The notes below the pieces were generated by a model. That model saw only the letters and a list, made by a program, of their open reading frames with translations, was not told where the DNA came from and searched no databases. Positions 48,655 to 60,325 of a stretch of DNA of 64,000 bases are shown piece after piece. This stretch comes from Acanthacorydalis orientalis. Taxonomy: Eukaryota > Arthropoda > Insecta > Megaloptera > Corydalidae. Position numbers and translations under genes: made by a program. The stretch is from positions 33,830,001 to 33,894,000 of the forward strand of contig CM068317.1 of the NCBI GenBank assembly GCA_034766995.1, written 5' to 3'. Position 1 is the stretch's first letter; every line of letters starts with the position of its first letter.

Positions 48655-50210
48655 AATTAAAAAAAATATTGAAAAAGTGCACCAAAAAAATAAATTAGCT
48701 ATAACACAATATTTAGTATTAGACATGAACAATACTTGAAATAAATAAATTTTATCAAGTTTCAATAAATTAATTCATAAAAATATATTTTTGTTAATCA
48801 AGTTTTTTTCAAGTCACTTTAAAGATAAAAAATTATAAGTTTCACATAACTTCTTGAATTATATCTATAAATGTAATACATTTGTATATCTCATACAAAA
48901 CATTAGATACACAAATATATTACAAAACACCTAATGGAAATTTCAAAATTAAAAAGTAAAAAACTTGATTTTAATTTATTTCTTTTTCATTTTAACGTAT
49001 TTAAAATAGCAATACAAATATGTATACTTGGTGGGATTTTCATAATTTAAATTCGCTTTTAAATCAAAATACAGTTTATTGGCAAGAAATTCTTGCAATT
49101 TTTTGCACAACATTGTGTGGAAGTATTTTACTAACTTCAGTAAAATAATTATGTTCTGTCATATCTGCAAATTATTGCAAGTTTTATTGCTGCAAGTTCT
49201 TGTTAACTTCTTTATAATTATGTATCAATTTTTTGAATGTATTTGTTTTAACCTTACATTCTTCGACAAGAACTTTTTGTAATTTCTTACATAGTTTGCA
49301 AGTATTGACAGCAAATAATTGAAAAAGGCAAGTTTGTCTGAAAGTCACTTCTGCAAACTGTAACATGTTTTATTGCTGCAAGTATTTGCCAACTTGTTTA
49401 GAATATCACTAAATTTACTTGGATAAATTTCTTGCTGCAAGTTTTTTTGCTATCTAATTAGGTTAATTACTTTCAGTGTCTTTTGAACGTTATATTTATT
49501 AACGAAATTTTTTCTATTATTTATATCTGATATATATATATATATAATATTAAAAAATAATAGCAAATATTTAATATATTTTATTTTTTGTAAATATATA
49601 CTACATATATTCACCTATATGTTACTTATTTTTTATATTTAATTTATTGTTTGACAAAATAAATAACAATAAACGAGTAAATATTGCAACACATTAGTAT
49701 CAAATAAATAAATTTTGATAATAGATAAAAATGTGTTCATAAAGTATATATTTTTGTTCAAATTAGAAAATGAATGAAAATTGATTATGAATCTCGAATG
49801 ATATTGGTGGAATAATTTTTGTGATTTAGATAATTTTTTGAAACAGTATTTACATTTACTATAATCCCTTAAATCAGGTTTGATCTTATTGTATTATGAT
49901 CATTAATATAATATATTTACTATAATAAAGAATAATTTTCAATAATTATATATGCATATCTTATATTTTTATTTCTGTAAACAATACATGATATTTTACA
50001 TTATAGCTATAAAAGATAATATTTAGTTTTTTACTTAGTATATAAAATGTAATAATAAATAATAAAATGAAACGTAATATTAATATTTATTTTTGATATA
50101 AAATAAAACAAGGATATGTAAGTATAACTTTTGTTATAAAATATATCAACTTTGAGTCAAAAGAAACAAGTTGACAGATTTAATGTTAAACGTTAAAGTT
50201 GACTGAATTA
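48655..50210. other. AT-rich spacer between MADF and odorant receptor genes
   Basis: No gene was seen. It contains a diverged tandem repeat at about 49070-49450 (listed separately) and a short TA run near 49530-49545. It holds the MADF promoter and the receptor 3' flank. Confidence 0.55.
49070..49450 (-). repeat. Diverged tandem repeat rich in a TTGCAGCAA motif
   Basis: On the minus strand ACTTGCAGCAATAAAAC occurs near 49197 and again near 49382, about 186 bases apart, each followed by a TTTGCAGA..TGAC-like segment. A third partial copy (ACTTGCAGCAAG) lies near 49440. Many TTGCAA words occur in between. The short open frame here (49184-49366, minus) is a by-product. Confidence 0.5.
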
Positions 50211-50216
50211 TTTATT
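50211..50216 (-). promoter_or_regulatory. Possible poly(A) signal of the odorant receptor gene
   Basis: AATAAA on the minus strand, about 46 bases after the stop codon. Confidence 0.4.
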
Positions 50217-50261
50217 TTTATTCTCATAGTCTTCATACTTGATACTTTTAATAATAAGTTC

Positions 50262-50959
50262 TTAATCTTCTTTGGTTGCCATTGATGAAAGTACAGTTAA
50301 ATAAGAAAATGACGCCTTTAAAACCTAAAAATTAAATTTTGTCAAAACGGTCACACATTTTCGTAATATTTTACATAGTTTAGGATACAAGTAGCTTAGC
50401 ATAAACCAACTGACTTTAGATGCTAATTTATGTCCTACTTTGACAAAATAAATGTGATATCAGCATATTTGGATCTTTAACCCAGTAATATATTATATAC
50501 TTGTTTACCTGATCTAATATTTATGATTCACAATCAATTTAATTTTTTTTAAACAGACTTCAAAATGAAAATAATCTTGAAAATAAACCCGAATTAATTT
50601 ATAATAAATTCATAATTGAAAAGTTACTTACAGAGGAGAAACTTTCTAAATCGAGAGTTGCAAATCCTTTGGCAGTAAGCACTTGCGGATGTTGCGCTTG
50701 CTGTATCATCATAGTAAGAGTATATCGTACATTATTGTCGAGACTTTTGTACCAACCACAACAATATATAGCATTTCCTATCTCTCTGGTCTGTTAAATG
50801 TTATATAAACAAACTTTTATTAAAACAAATATTAAAAAAATATCTTCTAAATAAAAATATATTAATATAATTTTCACGAAATCTATTTATCTTTTTTTTT
50901 ATAACTTGTTGAAATTGATTTTATTCTTTTTATTCAACTTTTAATACTGATAATTCTAT

Positions 50960-51048
<89 letters not shown>

Positions 51049-51873
51049 AACGAATTATGAATTAGCGTTAAATGAGCACGCCTGTATTATTAAATGCAAA
51101 AAATTAATAATGCAAACAATACAGGCGTTTCATTTCTTTTTGCATTATATAACGAGGTTATCTAAATCTAATACGTACTTATTTATACATACACGATGGA
51201 AAAAGTCAATAATTGAACATAAATCGTTTGTCCTTACAAAATAATTAGAATATAAATTATTTGTTATCATTAAGAGTGAGATTGGACGACAATAAAAAAC
51301 AGGTTCAAGATGGCTTAACATAGTTATTATATGTGAATCCATTTTCATTTTAATTCAGTCATATTATTGTTTGTTTCTTTTCTGATTACATAAACCGAAA
51401 ATAAATGAAATACTGCATTTTTATCGAGAAATATAAAACAGTTCAAACTAATTTATTTAAAAAAATATACTGGGAAATATATTACATTAAAACTATTTAT
51501 CCTTAGCTAGAATCAGAATCAAGCTACTTCCGTTTAAAATGTAAAAGATTTTTTTTCAAGTGACTGTAAATCAAATTTTTCAGGAAAATACTATAGACAA
51601 ATGTTAAGACGAGTTAATAAATAATCTGTTTAAGATGTAGCTAATATCTACATATTAATGTAATGTAATATTTATATATATATGTTCTTATTTTAATAAA
51701 TCTGATAAATATATTAATGTCAATAAATTATAAGTAAACTTACATATTTTTGTAAACTAGCCCCAGAATAACAGTAAAAAAATAATTGTATAACGTGAGC
51801 AAAACAGAAAACGAGTAGATGATACGATTTAAAAAAATCTTTTTCCTGCAAATTAAACAAAAATATATGATAA

Positions 51874-51947
<74 letters not shown>

Positions 51948-53018
51948 TTATGCAAACATATTACCGACTGAATAACTAATCCGCTTACAACAATTGATAT
52001 AGTACTAATGATGTATTGAAAAGCAATAACATTCGAAAATATAAGTTCCATTTCTTTACACATCCTAAAAATATTTCCAATTGTAAATATTAAAGTGTCC
52101 CCTTAAAAATATATATTGTATTTTTACTTAATCAGTTTATTATGATGTTTTACGCATATTCTCATAATTATGCGAACATGTTCTTCAGAGTTTGTTGTAT
52201 GTTTAGATATGTCGATCATTTTGCAATTTTGTTCTAATAAATAATTAAATAATTTTTGCGATGAATTCATTTCAGATCTGTTGCTTTTTTCGCCTATTGA
52301 GCTAAGAACACTGTTTAATATTTGGAATTGACTTTTTAAAATTGCTACTGAACTCCAGAAAAAAAAGTCAGTTAATCCTAAAGTCATTCCAACATTCCAG
52401 CACATAGTAAAAATTTCCCAGATTGAAATTAATGCGTAACTGATAAATGATTTATAATTAAATGGTAACCACATTGGAAAAGGTAATGTTTCCGACTGAA
52501 TTATTATAGGTACAAATGAATAAAGAATAATAATAAACCATATCCAAACAATGTATATTCTTAAAGTGTAACTCAACATTTTTGCTTCCCATTGTAATTC
52601 TTTTTGAAGTGCATTATTCGCAATTTTATCTGGCCAAAATTCATTTAGAATAATATCCAGCATTCTTATAATTCTATTTTCGTATATCTTTACGGTCGTC
52701 ATTTTAAATAATGTCTAAAAAATAATTTATATATATATATACATACACATACATATATTGCGTATTTGACAAATAAATATTTTTTTATACCTGACTTAAA
52801 GCAGAAACCACAGAAGCCACTGACGAAAATTCATTTATAGTTTTAAGGTCCCAATACAAAAAAAGCGACATACCAGACAGTAATGTAAAACCAAAAAATA
52901 AATTTATTAGAAATCCAATAACCATGCATGGACTTCTTTTGTAAGGGTTTATACAAGCGTACGTTGATATTCGTAAATATGGCTGTAAAATTGTTTGATA
53001 AATTGTATTCATTTTCAT
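50262..53018 (-). CDS. Insect odorant receptor (7tm_6 family), complete
   Basis: Six minus-strand exons: 53018-52791, 52714-52128, 52064-51965, 51845-51744, 50790-50632, 50324-50262. Phases agree at every junction and the product is 412 residues, the usual length. Several hydrophobic segments are evident (for example IYIVWIWFIIILYSFVPIII, then near FQYIISTISIVVSGLVI and HLLVFCFAHVIQLFFYCYSG). The C-terminal signature of insect odorant receptors is clear: EIGNAIYCCGWYKSLD, LTAKGFATLDLESFSS and the last exon VLKASFSYLTVLSSM. Such receptors have an inverted topology and form odour-gated cation channels with the co-receptor Orco in antennal neurons. This is not Orco, which is longer. It stands alone here, with no tandem copies within the window. 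All frames are intact. Confidence 0.93.
50960..51048. repeat. Palindromic (CA)n(TA)n(TG)n microsatellite in an odorant receptor intron
   Basis: CA run 50960-50984, TA run to 51041, TG run to 51048. The whole array can fold back on itself. It lies in the 953-base intron between receptor exons 4 and 5. Confidence 0.9.
51877..51943. repeat. Long (TA)n microsatellite in an odorant receptor intron
   Basis: TA tract of about 67 bases taking up more than half of the 119-base intron between receptor exons 3 and 4. Confidence 0.92.
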
Positions 53019-53530
53019 GTAAATGATCTTATATTACTTGATTCTAATAATTTGTATATTCACTAAGTAGTAATGGTACTGGGCGATAAATTCTCTAATG
53101 AATCATTTGAACTAAATGAAGAAGACTATATTCAATTTAAAAATTATAAAAATATAATTAACTGAACTAACTTTATAGGATTTTTAATTAATTCTTCGAG
53201 ACATTAAAAATAAATTAATTCCTTACCACATTACCAATGAATTTAAAACTTTCGTGTGCTTTTTACTTGTATTAAATAACAAGTTTATTGGAAGTTATAA
53301 TTACTGAACTTTAATTAGTTTTAAATGTTATAATGATTAGTTTGCTTTCCCAAGTACATGAATTATTATTTACATTGTGTAATATTAATATATACAAAGT
53401 ATAGTCAAGCACTAACATAAAAAATATTTTACGTTTTTAATGCACTTATTATAATTAAATATTTTCTAATCTTTTGTATTGAAAAGTATTTGAGCTCTAA
53501 TGCAAACTTATGAACACATTTACTGTGTAT

Positions 53531-53531
53531 A

Positions 53532-53571
<40 letters not shown>

Positions 53572-53572
53572 G
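53531..53572. repeat. Compound (TA)n(GA)n microsatellite
   Basis: TA run to 53554 followed by GA repeats to 53572. Confidence 0.9.
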
Positions 53573-54851
53573 ATATTGGTTAAATTTTATGTGAATTTTA
53601 AAGTGTACAAAATTTTAAAGAATGTGATCATTGAACAAAATGTTTTCGTAAAAACTGTCTAGAATCTATAATTTAGTTTTGAATAGAATTTCAAACCGTT
53701 CTCATTACTGTGAAAAAATCTCTTATTTAGTTGTTTTTACACAACATAACAGAATTAAATTGTAAATCTACTAAACTCTAAATTTCGAAGCGCCCTAAAA
53801 CCCCAATAACCAACCAACTATCCAAATTGAAATATTTGTTTTTTTTCAATGAAAAATATAAAACTATTAGAAATGTATAATGGAGTTTAATTATATAATA
53901 CTTACAATATGTACACAAGAATCAAAATATTTCTTGTATAATACTTCATTATTTTTATAATTTCATTTTTTTATTACAACTTTTAATTAATATATATGTT
54001 ATATACCTTACACTATAGACAGACTCAAATAATTTAAACTTAAAGAGAAAAACAAATTGCATTGAATTTCATAATCAAATATTTTTTATAATAAACTTAA
54101 TTATTTAATAAAGATCTATTTTTCTCAAATGTGAATTACATAGATGTTAAAATGGAATTATTTTGAAGTAAATTTTCTTCCTGAATGTTATGTAGAATAT
54201 TTATTATAATACAACTACAAATATATTGATAGTACTGTTTTGTTTATTGATCATAATAAGACTTTACAAAATACTTATTTTTAAATTAAAGACTAAAAAT
54301 AGTAATCACTTTGAATACAAAATAAAACGAATAAAGAAATTTTATAATAATCAGAGTACATATTTATCTCTTACAACATTCACACATACACAAATATTTA
54401 CATATCCACATAATTTTTTCATTAAGTTTAATAGCTTTACTATTTTAAGATTTGAAATGATACATTGAAAAATATACTGACATTTTATTACATTTTGAAA
54501 AACAATAATTTAAAATTTGGATGCAATTTAGAAATTGGAATTTTATTTAATATTAATAAAGATGTTAGTAATTGAACTACTTTTATTATTTGTTTATTAA
54601 ATATATACGTATAAATAATATCATATAATTTTATTTTGGTAGGTATTTATCAAATTTATTCTAATAGTATTGTTTTTAATTGGATAAAAATAAAAACATA
54701 TCTAATAAATTTGGTTATGATACAAAATTATAAAATTAGAATATTCAATTTATTTAAAAGTACCATTATTTTTTACAATATACTTTCTTTAAACAATTTA
54801 TACTTACTGTAACTTAAATGAGCACTCTACAAACATAAAACATATAAAATA

Positions 54852-54875
54852 GTGTGTGTGTGTGTATGTGTATAA

Positions 54876-54912
<37 letters not shown>

Positions 54913-54922
54913 CACACACACT
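54852..54922. repeat. Palindromic (TG)n(TA)n(CA)n microsatellite
   Basis: TG run (gtgtgtgtgtgtatgtgtat), a TA run to about 54908, then catacacacacac. The two ends are complementary. Confidence 0.88.
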
Positions 54923-55418
54923 ATTAGTAAATGTTTTTAACAGTACAGAAATAAATTTAAATTATTACTATATAAATTAATATGAATGAAAAATTCTAAT
55001 TAAGACTGCAAATGAGTTAATTAATATTCAAAAATACTATTAACAATAATGTTTACTTCAATTAACAAATTCAATCGATCACAATAAAATTTTAATTTGT
55101 GCATTATCTGTGACAATACCTTCCACACCACATAAACAATTACCATATATACATCCATAGACACAAATTTATATTGATATTTATTATATACGATATATAA
55201 AAATGTATGTAGTTTTTAAATTTCTATCAATTACTGCTACACCAAAATAAAATATTAAATGCCCATTAAACTATATAATCATTAGAAAGTTTAATGTTTT
55301 TATTAATAAAAAGAAATGTTATAATAATATTGAATAATTGTAATGTTACAAGTAGGATAAATTAAAAGTTAAATAAATGGTACTGAACAACAATTTTCTA
55401 CTACAAAAAAAAAAGTAA

Positions 55419-55424
55419 TTTATT
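55419..55424 (-). promoter_or_regulatory. Possible poly(A) signal of the UBE3C gene
   Basis: AATAAA on the minus strand, about 75 bases after the stop codon. Confidence 0.4.
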
Positions 55425-55497
55425 TTAGTTTTTTCAGTTAATGTTTTTCTAAACAAATGAGCATTAAAACATACAGTATAAAAAACCTGTAATTCAT

Positions 55498-58400
55498 TCA
55501 ACTTAATTCAAAGCCAGCACTTTGACTTATCGCATAAAGTAAACGTTCTCTTAAAACAACCGGATCGCTAATAGGTGGTATTTTTAATATATTCATGCAA
55601 GTACTGGCACTTGGCAATCTATCAGCAGCATCGGATAATTGTATACAGAATGATGGATGTAATTCCTAAAATTGTTTAATATTTATTTGATAATATCAAT
55701 CAATGTTATTTGTATTTACCTTAAAACCTAACAATGGTGGTCGACTACAGCTCGTGACAAACTTTAATAATTGTCGTTTTTGTGTACTAGTAAATTGTTC
55801 AACAATTTCCCAAAACGTTTTAATAACAGGGTGTTCAGCAGTACGTTCTCCTAAAAATATTTTAATAAATACAAACAGCTTAAACTTGAATCATTAATTT
55901 AATATACCTGAATAGTTCGTGTGTTCTTTTAAATCTTGAATATCTATTTCATAATCAGCACCGGATATTATTAACTGAAGTTCTTTATTTGAAAATATTT
56001 GCAAATATGCAAGATCCAGTACACTATGTAATCCTTGCTTAAATGCCAAACATTGTTGCCTTATTTGTTTATTCATTTTGTAATCAGCTAATAAATGAAT
56101 GTATTCAATTCTGTTAGAACTTGTTACTGCAATATTAGCACCATTTGGTTTTAATTCATCAACCTATAAACATATTCGAAAATTCATTAATAACAGAGCA
56201 TTTACAATTTTAACAGTTACTATAAATAAATAAAGTACAAGCAGGCAGGTACACACACACACACATAAATATACACATATGTACAAAAATACAAATATGT
56301 GATTATTTTAATAATTTATTGTGCTTATGAAAAAAAAATTATACAGAATATCTTACTTTTGTTTCTCCTAATTCTTCATTGACAATAGTAAAATCAAGAC
56401 CAAGATCTTGAAAATTGCCTTGAAAATTTTTTAAAAACAGCATATTTTTATACATGATTTGATCGAGTGATGCTAAATAATGAAAATCAACATCAAATTT
56501 TTGGGATACCAACTTTGTAAGAAAAAATTCTGCTAATGGTAATTCAACAAGAATATTTTCATACAGTGCTTTTCCTAACATTTTTCCTATGAAATAATAA
56601 TGTTTTGAGAAATCTGGATCAACACGATGAACATTTGGATTTGGATATAAAAGATTTGAACGATTTAATTTGAAGTAACCTCGATTTGGATCAAAGCAAG
56701 TTTTAAGAAGTTCTGAAAGAAATTCTCTTAATATTCCACCACCATCTATTCCTGCCTCTTCTAGTCCTGCCATATTTACAAACTGTACCCTAAGTTTTTG
56801 TCGTAAATTTGCATCTACAAAAAATTAATTTTGAATAATGAAAATGGAGCTATATCCAAAAAATTCATATATAATAATATTTACCTTGTAACTTTAAATA
56901 TGCATCTTCATAAATGTGTGTTCGCCTGACTGAAATGCTAACAGATGGACCTAACAAAAAAGGAGCTCTGTCGGGATCTTGATTTGCATGATGTAAACGT
57001 CCTACTAATGCACGAAATAATAAAATTCGTGAGCCAAAAGGAATTAAGAATGGTAAATCTCGAAGAACTCTTATCCAACGTGCTTCGCATGTTGTTAAAG
57101 GAGGTTTATCATCACCTTAAATGTTTTATGAACATCAAAATTTTATTCCAAGACATTTTAAATAACTAACAAATTGGATCAAGTTCATAAAGTCAATAAA
57201 TTAAAAAGAATTCATTGTTTAAATAAAAGTGAACAGTAAAATTATTTACTTACCTTGAACTTCAGAAAATACTTTAGCAACTTGCTCAATCCTATGATAA
57301 TCTGTAGGAAAATTAAAATTTACATTTTTTGACCAAAAATTCTCTTTGCAAAACTGTATTCGAGAATCCTTCTGATATAAATTTGTGATAAGTTTTACAC
57401 AACTTTTATATAAAAATTGCCAAAATTTTAAGTTGTTACCTGTAAAAATATTTGTTTAATTGATCATTCTGCACATGTAACAATAAAAAATATTACAAGA
57501 AACAAAGTTAGGATTGTTTTGAAATTGATATGCCAAAAAATATGTAACAAAAAACATAATTTTCAATTTACATTTCAAAATCATATTACAGTTTATGAAA
57601 CATATGCAGTGAATTAAAAAATTGTAATTTTATTTCACGTACTTTCTTCAGATGCCATGTGTCTTGCATATGATGTTGTATTTAAAGTAACTCTAGGCGT
57701 AGTTACTGTTATTTCAATTAGACATACGGCTAATTGTTTTAAATAATTTGCCATTGATACTAATTCTAATAAATTAAAAGGCATACTCATACCAGTTTTC
57801 ATTTCACCAACTAAAAATAAAAAATAATTATTTAAAAATATTAAAAAATTACAATTTTTTTTAATTTTATAAAAACCTGGATCATCTTCCCAAAACTCAT
57901 CATCGTGTAAAGTAGTCAATAAAAGATTGAAAAGTTCACAAAATACTACTAAATGAAATGTAGTGGTACCCGCTATACCCGGTGTTCCACGCATTAACTC
58001 TTCTAGTAGCATTTTATTTTCTTTTGAACTCCATACAGCACGAAGAAATGCTGGTTTAAAAGCCAACATATACAACAACCTGTATTTGTATGCATAAATT
58101 AATATATAAAATAAAACCACTGTTTACAATATATAAAACATCATTATCTTACTTATGTTTCTGTACAGCATTTTCTTCTCTCGTTAATAAATTAAAACAA
58201 ACTCGCACTAAACAATCCATTACACCTTCACTTGTTTTATCAAAACACAACAACAAATTATGAACATATATTTCATCATTCAACATTGAAATTGACTCAT
58301 TTAAAATGCGTTCATCTAAACTTGCACTACTGTTATCGTCTTCAAACATATCATAGTCATCATCATCATCATCTATATTAAATGATCCAGATGTTTCGAA

Positions 58401-59659
58401 TTTTGATCCTTTACGAATATTTTCTGATGCACAAGACAAAACTTTTAAATAATTCTGAATTGTATTCACATTTGCATTATTCATATCTACAAAATGTGTA
58501 TATACATTATAACTTATATTTTTTACAATTACTTCAAAAACAAATTCTCACCGGGCATCAGCTTTAATATAGTATAAAACAAATATATAGAATAATTAAT
58601 CTCAAATGAATTATAATTCAAAAATTGAAAAAAACATTCATGTGGAAAATTTATTTTTAATAAATTTGGAATTAATAATTCTGAAATAGATTCTGTAAAT
58701 TCTCTACTTAATAAACTAGAACAAAAGTGTTTAAGAACGGTTACAGTGTATTGTAACTCATTAACTAGAAGTAAGTTTTGTATAGGCTGCATTATAAAAT
58801 TAATTATTTCCATAACTAAGGTAGGATTTGAAGCAATACTTGAAATACCATCCAAAAATACTCTCATTTTTTCAAAAAATCCTAAAACAAATATGTAAAT
58901 TATTTTCCTAGTTTGTTTACAAATCAAAATACACACCTCTTTCAATTAAATAAAGATATAATTTAGCTATCAGATTCCAATTTGTTTCTAAACTTGTTAA
59001 ATTTTTAGTGTCATCTATTCGGAGAGTTAAAAATACATCAAATATCCGAAGTAATATGGCATTATTTCTTTTAATTTCTAATGCATTTACACATAAGTCC
59101 AATAAATTTTTAATTCTGTAACGCCATATTGAATTGCTTTGCATTAAAATTAATAAATTGGTGCTTTGTTTTAAAATATGTTGACAAATCCACACCTAAA
59201 AAAATATTATCTGTATACAATTTAAAAAATATATTATATAAAAATTTACCAATTTGTCATAATCTAATTTTTTATCGTAAAAGAATAAAAAACTACATAA
59301 TAGGCTATCAAGACTATTATTTTGTTGATATTCTTGCTGTAATTTTTCAAATCTTCTACGTTCATTACATTTAAAATGTTTACGTATAAGATAGCTACGT
59401 ATGTAGGACTGAATACATAATGTACTGCGATATCTTAAGCGTTGTTCCTAAAAATTTATCTAATTAATAACATTTATACAATTAGCAACCATCACTTTAT
59501 ATTGTTGATATATTTCTATTTATTTTATAAATTTACCTCGCGTTTTAACCTTTCCTGGTGTGCACGTTCAATAATTTCATGTCTACTAAGTTTACTACTA
59601 GCACCAGACAAATTTTGTTCAGGGCGCCTTCTAAATTCCCCATTAAAACTAGCATACAT
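55498..59659 (-). CDS. Ube3c: HECT-type E3 ubiquitin ligase, UBE3C orthologue
   Basis: Thirteen minus-strand exons: 59659-59537, 59447-59250, 59195-58937, 58881-58552, 58486-58153, 58079-57877, 57810-57643, 57439-57254, 57115-56885, 56814-56357, 56163-55908, 55850-55720, 55665-55498. All phases agree, giving 1,014 residues (human UBE3C is 1,083). The N-terminus ([18 protein letters not shown]) and the IQ motif at about 50-65 ([13 protein letters not shown]) match UBE3C/Hul5. Exon 5 holds an acidic run of Asp. The HECT domain (about 665-1014) starts at [13 protein letters not shown] and includes [16 protein letters not shown]. The catalytic Cys is residue 982 in [12 protein letters not shown] (codon 55599-55597), 32 residues from the C-terminus, the same distance as in human. 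UBE3C extends ubiquitin chains on proteasome-bound substrates; IQ motifs bind calmodulin. It appears intact. Confidence 0.93.
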
Positions 59660-60325
59660 TTTTCTTCGTGAAAATATTAAAATATTAATCGTTCACTAAC
59701 TTATGCATCACAATATAAAACTGACAATCACAACAATAAATTAATTGTAACCTCAATATTTTTATCAGTCAAAGTAAAATGTATTTTTGAATTTATAATT
59801 TCTAGATACAACTAAGCAAAATCGCAATGAAACATATTTTTTAAACAAATCTCAATTCTTATAAAATACCATTACACCACATTTTTGTTTTCTATGGATT
59901 CTAATGCTTCATTTGACAGATCACTTGCTAAATTGCTTTTCTTTTTTATTACATAAAAGTTCATATAGTCTTTTTTTGTCTATAAGAACAGTGAATAAAT
60001 GTGTTCACCCATTTATACATGTGTGAGTACATATAAAATTAAACATTATTTAATTGTAATTTATAAAAAATATATAAACGTGCATCGATTCAAACTTTAT
60101 TGTTAAATTAAATATAATTCTTATCCATGGTTATATATAGTATATTTTTCACCAAAAAAATAATATTCAAATCAATGAACTTATCAAGGTTTTTAAAAAT
60201 ATTAGAAAAAAATTAAAAAAGCAGTAATCAAATACTAATGCATTTATTAACAAATAAAATTTTACACATCTATTACACAAATAATTATATATATAGTTCA
60301 AATTTAAATCTGTATATATGTGATA
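59660..60325. other. Spacer between UBE3C and the next minus-strand gene
   Basis: AT-rich, about 670 bases. It contains the UBE3C promoter and 5' leader and the 3' untranslated end of the neighbour, including a possible AATAAA on the minus strand at 60243-60248. No other feature was seen. Confidence 0.6.
60243..60248 (-). promoter_or_regulatory. Possible poly(A) signal of the unidentified Lys/Asn-rich gene
   Basis: AATAAA on the minus strand, about 78 bases after the stop codon at 60326. Confidence 0.35.

Larger units (their letters stand above)
53019..55418. other. AT-rich spacer upstream of the odorant receptor gene
   Basis: No gene was found. It contains a (TA)n(GA)n tract (53531-53572) and a TG-TA-CA compound microsatellite (54852-54922). 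The receptor promoter should lie near 53020-53300. Confidence 0.6.

Noticed and set aside
49184..49366. Minus-strand 60-codon frame rich in Lys, Cys and Gln
   Set aside because: It coincides with the TTGCAGCAA tandem repeat and has no flanking splice sites or domain pattern.
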